From: Pleomorphomonas sp. NRK KF1
GTDB lineage: Bacteria; Pseudomonadota; Alphaproteobacteria; Rhizobiales; Pleomorphomonadaceae
Direction of reading: 5' to 3'
NCBI RefSeq assembly: GCF_023721755.1
Contig: NZ_JAMDLH010000002.1
Coordinates: 248,001-312,000 of the forward strand
DNA length: 64,000 bases
Made by a program: the position numbers and the translations under genes. Under the pieces are notes generated by a model. It was not told the DNA's origin and made no database searches. It was given only the letters and a program-made list of their open reading frames with translations. Below, piece by piece: positions 60,157 to 64,000 of the stretch; the stretch's first letter is position 1, and each line of letters begins with the position of its first letter.

Positions 60157-61137
60157 TCAGTGCTCGGCCACGCAGATCTCGCCGCGCACCATGGCCACGA
60201 TGGTGCGGATGGCAAGGGCGGCGATCAGCAGGGCCAGCAAGCCGTAAAGGCCGAATCCGATCCAGCGATAGAAATCGACGCCGGCTTTTTCCGCCATGGC
60301 GAATTGCGCGATGGTGAGGGCGGCCAGCGGGAAGGAGTAGGCCCACCAGGATAGCGTGAAGGGCAGACGGGCGAACTTGCCGAGCTGCGGCACCATCATC
60401 AGAAAGAAGAAGATCGCCGAGAAGAACAGGATGCGCCCGAACGGATCGACGCCGCCGCTCAGCGTCGTCCAGGAGATGAACCCCACGGCCGGCGGTGCAA
60501 TCAGGATGAACAGCGTCGGCATCAGCCGCGCCGGCAACGGGCTGTGGAAGATCAGGCGGTTGACGACCACGGTCAGCAGCACCAGCCAGAACAGCAGCCC
60601 AACCGAGAAGAACAGCCAGGAGACGTCGGCCGGCGCATGCCGGACGCCGGCGATCGGCACCAGGATGTTGCCGACGACCGGTATGAACCAAGCGGGATTG
60701 AGGTGAACCACCTCGTAGCGCGAGTGGTCGATCCAGGCCGTTATCACCATGATAGTAAAGGCAAAATGCAGAAGCGACCCGACAAGCCACAACCAGAAGG
60801 ACAAGCCTGGAGCCACGCCGAGGGCGGCGATCGACAGAAGAATGAGCCCGATGGAACTCGCCGGGAAGAAAGCAATGCGGACGGGGTGCCTCCATTCGCC
60901 GGCCACGGCGGCAGGCTTCAGAACCATCTTGACGAGATAGACGCACATGATCGCCGCGTAGACCGAAACCGCCGTCCAGAACAGGATGGTTCCGGCGGTT
61001 CCGCCGAATCCGACGGCTCCTTCGAGCTTGTGCGTGGCGATGGCAAGGCCGGAGAGCCCCATGACGACGGAAAAGAAGGAAACGGGAAAGTGGGCAAGCC
61101 GGTCGGTCTGCTCGGTTTCAAGAGGAACTGCTGTCAT
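60157..61137 (-). CDS. TDT/SLAC1 family transporter (TehA-like, possible sulfite exporter)
   Basis: A 326-residue membrane protein with about ten segments; family features are FPVSFFSVVMGLSGLA at the start and FTLSWWAYSFPLAALTIA near the end. Members include TehA, plant SLAC1 anion channels and fungal sulfite exporters (SSU1). Its place between two OxyR-like genes and near a persulfide dioxygenase favours anion (sulfite) efflux. GGGTGA precedes ATG 61137. It is divergent from the second OxyR-like gene. Confidence 0.87.
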   Translation of the reverse strand: MTAVPLETEQTDRLAHFPVSFFSVVMGLSGLAIATHKLEGAVGFGGTAGTILFWTAVSVYAAIMCVYLVKMVLKPAAVAGEWRHPVRIAFFPASSIGLILLSIAALGVAPGLSFWLWLVGSLLHFAFTIMVITAWIDHSRYEVVHLNPAWFIPVVGNILVPIAGVRHAPADVSWLFFSVGLLFWLVLLTVVVNRLIFHSPLPARLMPTLFILIAPPAVGFISWTTLSGGVDPFGRILFFSAIFFFLMMVPQLGKFARLPFTLSWWAYSFPLAALTIAQFAMAEKAGVDFYRWIGFGLYGLLALLIAALAIRTIVAMVRGEICVAEH

Positions 61138-61146
61138 CGCGCGTCA

Positions 61147-61160
61147 CCCAATTTGATCAT
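61147..61160. repeat. 14-base exact repeat of 21951-21964
   Basis: CCCAATTTGATCAT occurs here, ten bases before the TDT transporter start, and at 21951. AT-rich words of this length are not expected to recur by chance in this GC-rich sequence. Confidence 0.5.
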
Positions 61161-61241
61161 GCTTTTCCGAATAAGGCATTGTCCGTAGCCTGAGAAGCAA
61201 ATTAAAGTGGCCATGGTAATCGGAATAATCGATCAAGCGCC

Positions 61242-62219
61242 ATGCAGTCCTATCCCAACATCCGCCATCTCACCTTCCTGATCGCGCTTGCCGAACAGAG
61301 ACATTTCCGAAAAGCCTCGGAAGCTTGCAACGCTTCGCAATCGACGCTCAGCGCCGGAATCGCCGAGCTGGAGTCACTTTTGGGAGTGCGGCTCGCGGAA
61401 AGGACCCGGCGATCTGTCATGTTAACGCCGGACGGACTGCGGATCGTCGAGCAGGCGCGCCGAATACTGAACGAAACCGAGCAGTTGCTGGGGCTTGGCA
61501 AGATGGCCAGCAACCCCTTGGCGGGCAGGATCGAATTGGGCTGCATTCCCTCGGTTGGTCCCTTTCTGCTGCCACGGTTCTTGCCGTTTGCCCGCCAACA
61601 CCTGCCCGACCTGGTGTTCGGCCTCCGGGAGGACAAGACGCCGGCGCTGATCGAGCGCCTTGCCGATGGACGGCTCGACCTGGTTTTGATGGCCTTCCCC
61701 TATGACATCGGTCCGTTCGAGACCGAAATGCTGTTCGACGATCCGTTCCGCTTCGTTTGTCCGCTCGATCATCCGCTCGCGGCCCTCACCGAAGTCGAGG
61801 CCGCCCGGTTGCCAGTCGAAGAGATGATGTTCATGGAGCGGGAGAACTGCCTGCACCGTCACGCCCTGCCGGTGTTTGCGGCGTGGCCCAACATCTCCGA
61901 CACGGCGTACTCGGCAACCAGCCTGCACATGCTGGCGGCCATGGTGGCCGAGGGGCTCGGCTCGACCTTGCTTCCCGAGCTTGCGGTATTCGGTGGTCTG
62001 CTCGCCGACCACCGGGTCGCGGCCATTCCGCTGGCGGATGGCGCCAACAGCCGAACCATTGGGCTCGTCTGGCGGCGGCAATCGCCTCGCGCGGCCGGAT
62101 ATCGGATGATCGCACAGTTGATCCGGCGCTGGATCGTCGATCGTCGGCAGCAAGATAGCCAGAGCCCGTTGCCATCGACGCCGGCTCGCACCGATGCTGC
62201 ACATCCAATTGCCGGATAG
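61242..62219 (+). CDS. LysR-family regulator, OxyR-like with one redox cysteine (copy 2)
   Basis: A 325-residue paralogue of the regulator at 59214: SYPNIRHLTFLIALAEQRHF at the start, HTH with ASQSTLSAGIAELE, ERENCLHRHAL with Cys203 at exactly the same place, no second cysteine after it. Extra cysteines at 29, 101 and 173. The C-terminus carries a 25-residue low-complexity tail. It probably acts on the divergent TDT transporter gene. No strong ribosome site before ATG 61242. Confidence 0.87.
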   Translation: MQSYPNIRHLTFLIALAEQRHFRKASEACNASQSTLSAGIAELESLLGVRLAERTRRSVMLTPDGLRIVEQARRILNETEQLLGLGKMASNPLAGRIELGCIPSVGPFLLPRFLPFARQHLPDLVFGLREDKTPALIERLADGRLDLVLMAFPYDIGPFETEMLFDDPFRFVCPLDHPLAALTEVEAARLPVEEMMFMERENCLHRHALPVFAAWPNISDTAYSATSLHMLAAMVAEGLGSTLLPELAVFGGLLADHRVAAIPLADGANSRTIGLVWRRQSPRAAGYRMIAQLIRRWIVDRRQQDSQSPLPSTPARTDAAHPIAG

Positions 62220-62336
62220 GCGTCCTCGGGGCGAGAAGGTAGCGTACCCAAATGATGGAGGCTGGCGGCTCATCGTGGCAGGCAAGGCGCGACCGAGTCC
62301 CGATGCCGGAGTCCTGGCCACGACAACCAAGGGTCG

Positions 62337-63056
62337 ATGATGCTGGAAATACCGAACAGACACGAAGCGACGCCAACGTTCGGCCATGGCAGTCGTTGCG
62401 AGGCTTGTCCGGTGCGCCAGCGCTCGCTGTTCGGCATCTTGCCAGCCGACCGTCTCGATGGGCTCCTTCGCCAGGTCGAAGAAGCCGAATACGCGGTCGG
62501 TGACGTCATCTATTCGACCGGCGAGCGGCGCTCGTCCGTCTTCACGCTGCGGTCCGGCTATATCAAGCTGTTGCGTTTCCTGCCCGATGGTCAGCAGCGG
62601 ATCGTCCGCCTCCTGAAGCCGTCTTGCACCTTCGGCCTCGAAGCGCTGATGGGAGATTCCTACGGGCATAGCGCCGTCGTTCTGGAGCGGGCGGCGGTGT
62701 GCAGGATCTCGACGGCGGCCATCGACGGCCTGCGTCGAAACACCCCCGCCTTGCACGATCAACTCATGCGCCGCTGGCAGATAGCCCTCGAAGAGGCCGA
62801 TGCGTGGCTGACCGAACTCTCCACCGGCAAGGCGCCGCAACGCTTCTCCCGTCTCCTATGCCGCATGGTCGACGCCAACGGCCTGGCCCCCCTGTTCTCG
62901 CGCGAAGATCTGGGCGCCATGCTCGCGGTAACGCCGGAGCACGCCAGCAGAATGGTGGTCGATTTCCGCCGGAATGGCGCGATCGTAGACGTATCGCCGG
63001 GGCGCTGCCGCTGCAACGTCACGATACTCGCCCGCCTGGCAGCCGGTGGCGAGTGA
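62337..63056 (+). CDS. Crp/Fnr-family transcriptional regulator
   Basis: A 239-residue regulator: N-terminal CEAC (Cys21, Cys24), cyclic-nucleotide-binding-like barrel (about 30-145) and C-terminal winged helix (FSREDLGAMLAVTPEHASRMVVDF). Cys122 matches the fourth FNR ligand by position, but the third (Cys29 in FNR) is serine here; Cys97 is extra. It may sense oxygen or redox with an altered cluster, or not at all. It is convergent with the cytochrome b gene and may control the respiratory genes there. Confidence 0.85.
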   Translation: MMLEIPNRHEATPTFGHGSRCEACPVRQRSLFGILPADRLDGLLRQVEEAEYAVGDVIYSTGERRSSVFTLRSGYIKLLRFLPDGQQRIVRLLKPSCTFGLEALMGDSYGHSAVVLERAAVCRISTAAIDGLRRNTPALHDQLMRRWQIALEEADAWLTELSTGKAPQRFSRLLCRMVDANGLAPLFSREDLGAMLAVTPEHASRMVVDFRRNGAIVDVSPGRCRCNVTILARLAAGGE

Positions 63057-63060
63057 TCGA

Positions 63061-63714
63061 TCACCGCATCTCCGTCGATTTCGTCTCCTCGATGTAGGCT
63101 TCCTCGACCTCGGTCAACTCGATGCTGTCATAGCCGGTGACCATCGTCCTGACGTAATGGAGCGGCGTCTTGCCGGTTGTCGTCATGTAGACATGCACGA
63201 CGACGAAGGCCCCCATGGCGAAGGCCGCGGCGGTATGCAGCAACGCAACGGCCCAGATCCCGGTCCCCGACCAAGCGTAATGGCTCCAGGAGTTGTAGAG
63301 AAGATAGGCGATACCGGTCGACCACAGGGCGGGGCCGATCAGGGTCATGAAGGTCATGTAGGCCAGCGACTGCAGGGCATTCTGCTTGCGTTGCAGGGAT
63401 TTCTTGTAGGGGTGCGGCTCGCCGAAGAGAATGCCCCAGGCGTAGAAGCGGATGACCCTGAACACTCCCTTCTTGAAGAGATACTGGCGCCATTGTCCGG
63501 TGGTGAAGTTCCAGAAGGTCGTGAATACCCAGAGCGCAATCAGCAACAGGGCCGCGTTCGTGTGGATCTTGACCGCCAGACCGAACGGAACAAGGTCGTG
63601 AGTGCCATGAATGGCAAGACCGGTGAAGAACAGGGTGAAGACTAGGACTGCCTGCGACCAGTGCCAGAAGCGCTCGTAACGCGTGTAGATCATCACCTCG
63701 CGTTTGTGGCTCAT
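63061..63714 (-). CDS. Cytochrome b561-like membrane subunit
   Basis: A 217-residue membrane protein with four segments and a YTRYERFWHWSQAVLVFTLFF start, HTNAALLL, and HVYMTTTGKTPLHYVRTM: paired histidines for two haems b, as in formate dehydrogenase or hydrogenase b subunits. ATG 63714 overlaps the stop of the multihaem cytochrome by four bases. It would link the quinone pool to that cytochrome. Confidence 0.88.
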   Translation of the reverse strand: MSHKREVMIYTRYERFWHWSQAVLVFTLFFTGLAIHGTHDLVPFGLAVKIHTNAALLLIALWVFTTFWNFTTGQWRQYLFKKGVFRVIRFYAWGILFGEPHPYKKSLQRKQNALQSLAYMTFMTLIGPALWSTGIAYLLYNSWSHYAWSGTGIWAVALLHTAAAFAMGAFVVVHVYMTTTGKTPLHYVRTMVTGYDSIELTEVEEAYIEETKSTEMR

Positions 63715-64000
63715 GACCGGTGTCCTCTGCTGAGGATGATCCTCAGGGCGCCGTGGACGACCACGCCGAAGAGCGCGCCGAACAGGGCGAGATAGCCGAC
63801 AATGTCGAGCAGTCGCGAGCCGTCGCGGCCGGGCATGTAGAAGCCACCGAGCCCGGCGAGACGCCCCTCGGGATCGCGGGTGTGGCAGTCCGAACAGGGG
63901 ACGGCCTTTTCCTTGGGGGCGACCATGTGGGTGATCGGCCAGTACATGCGCGTCTCGATGAAGCCGATCTTGCCGCTCCATGGCAACCCAGCGTAGTTCA
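63711..64000 (-). CDS. Multihaem cytochrome c, C-terminal part (cut by window end), octahaem tetrathionate-reductase-like
   Basis: Only the last 96 residues are in the window; the frame is open to the edge. The text NYAGLPWSGKIGFIETRMYWPITHMVAPKEKAVPCSDCHTR contains the last haem site CSDCH, followed by a membrane anchor (LLDIVGYLALFGALFGVVVHGALRI). The MYWPxxHMVAPKE block is typical, as I recall, of octahaem tetrathionate-reductase-family cytochromes paired with a cytochrome b. A periplasmic sulfur- or nitrogen-oxyanion reductase is likely. Confidence 0.75.
   Translation of the reverse strand, partial: NYAGLPWSGKIGFIETRMYWPITHMVAPKEKAVPCSDCHTRDPEGRLAGLGGFYMPGRDGSRLLDIVGYLALFGALFGVVVHGALRIILSRGHRS

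Overview
The window is GC-rich and densely coded, with clear upstream AGGA/GGAG ribosome sites. It looks like chromosome from an alphaproteobacterium, most likely Hyphomicrobiales. The reasons are several sites of the GGAAC-N16/17-(C)GTT type (the EcfG general-stress sigma factor promoter), the fruB-fruK-fruA order with an EIIA-HPr-EI fusion, and the many solute-binding-protein ABC importers paired with LacI, ROK and RpiR regulators. No rRNA, tRNA, CRISPR array, phage, transposase or plasmid gene was seen. The genus cannot be set from the sequence alone.

Layout. 1-7 kb is a stress and maintenance block: the end of treZ, a KGG-repeat protein, a small acidic protein, a DUF72 protein with a UdgX-like uracil-DNA glycosylase, a PhoX-type phosphatase and a glutathionyl-hydroquinone reductase. 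Four of these transcription units carry EcfG-like promoters. 7.3-14 kb is a plus-strand operon: ABC importer, LacI regulator, inositol-monophosphatase-like enzyme and calcineurin-type phosphodiesterase. It reads as uptake and two-step dephosphorylation of an organic phosphodiester. 14-21.5 kb is a polyol/sugar island: Gfo/Idh/MocA dehydrogenase, IolE-like isomerase, ROK regulator and a second importer of the same general type. 22.3-28.1 kb holds an RpiR regulator divergent from an NMT1/THI5-type importer whose operon ends in a free-standing RarA-C-terminal-like protein and a nucleoside 2-deoxyribosyltransferase; two long paired palindromes lie inside it. 28.4-29.4 kb is an AI-2E family membrane protein.

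29.5-32.7 kb is a minus-strand operon for a glycolipid: LpxH-like phosphoesterase, GT21 glycosyltransferase, DedA-like protein and GT2 glycosyltransferase. It also has an EcfG-like promoter. 33-44.7 kb combines a STAND-LuxR regulator, a dipeptide-type ABC importer, a HyuA-like protein and two DUF917 paralogues, probably for a hydantoin-like cyclic compound. 44.8-51.2 kb is the fructose PTS with its LacI-type regulator and a clear operator.

51.4-56.6 kb has a QseBC/PmrAB-like two-component system divergent from a DsbD, DsbA and L,D-transpeptidase operon, with a perfect CTTAAG-N5-CTTAAG box between them. 56.6-64 kb is a sulfur and redox block: TauE/SafE exporter, 1-Cys peroxiredoxin, Blh/ETHE1-type persulfide dioxygenase, two single-cysteine OxyR-like regulators flanking a TDT/SLAC1 transporter, a Crp/Fnr regulator, and a cytochrome b plus multihaem cytochrome c pair cut by the window edge.

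The best candidates for something undescribed are the nucleoside-linked importer operon with a RarA-C-like protein, the cysteine-free UdgX-like protein, the CTAGTGG palindrome pair, and the DUF917/HyuA importer locus under a STAND regulator.
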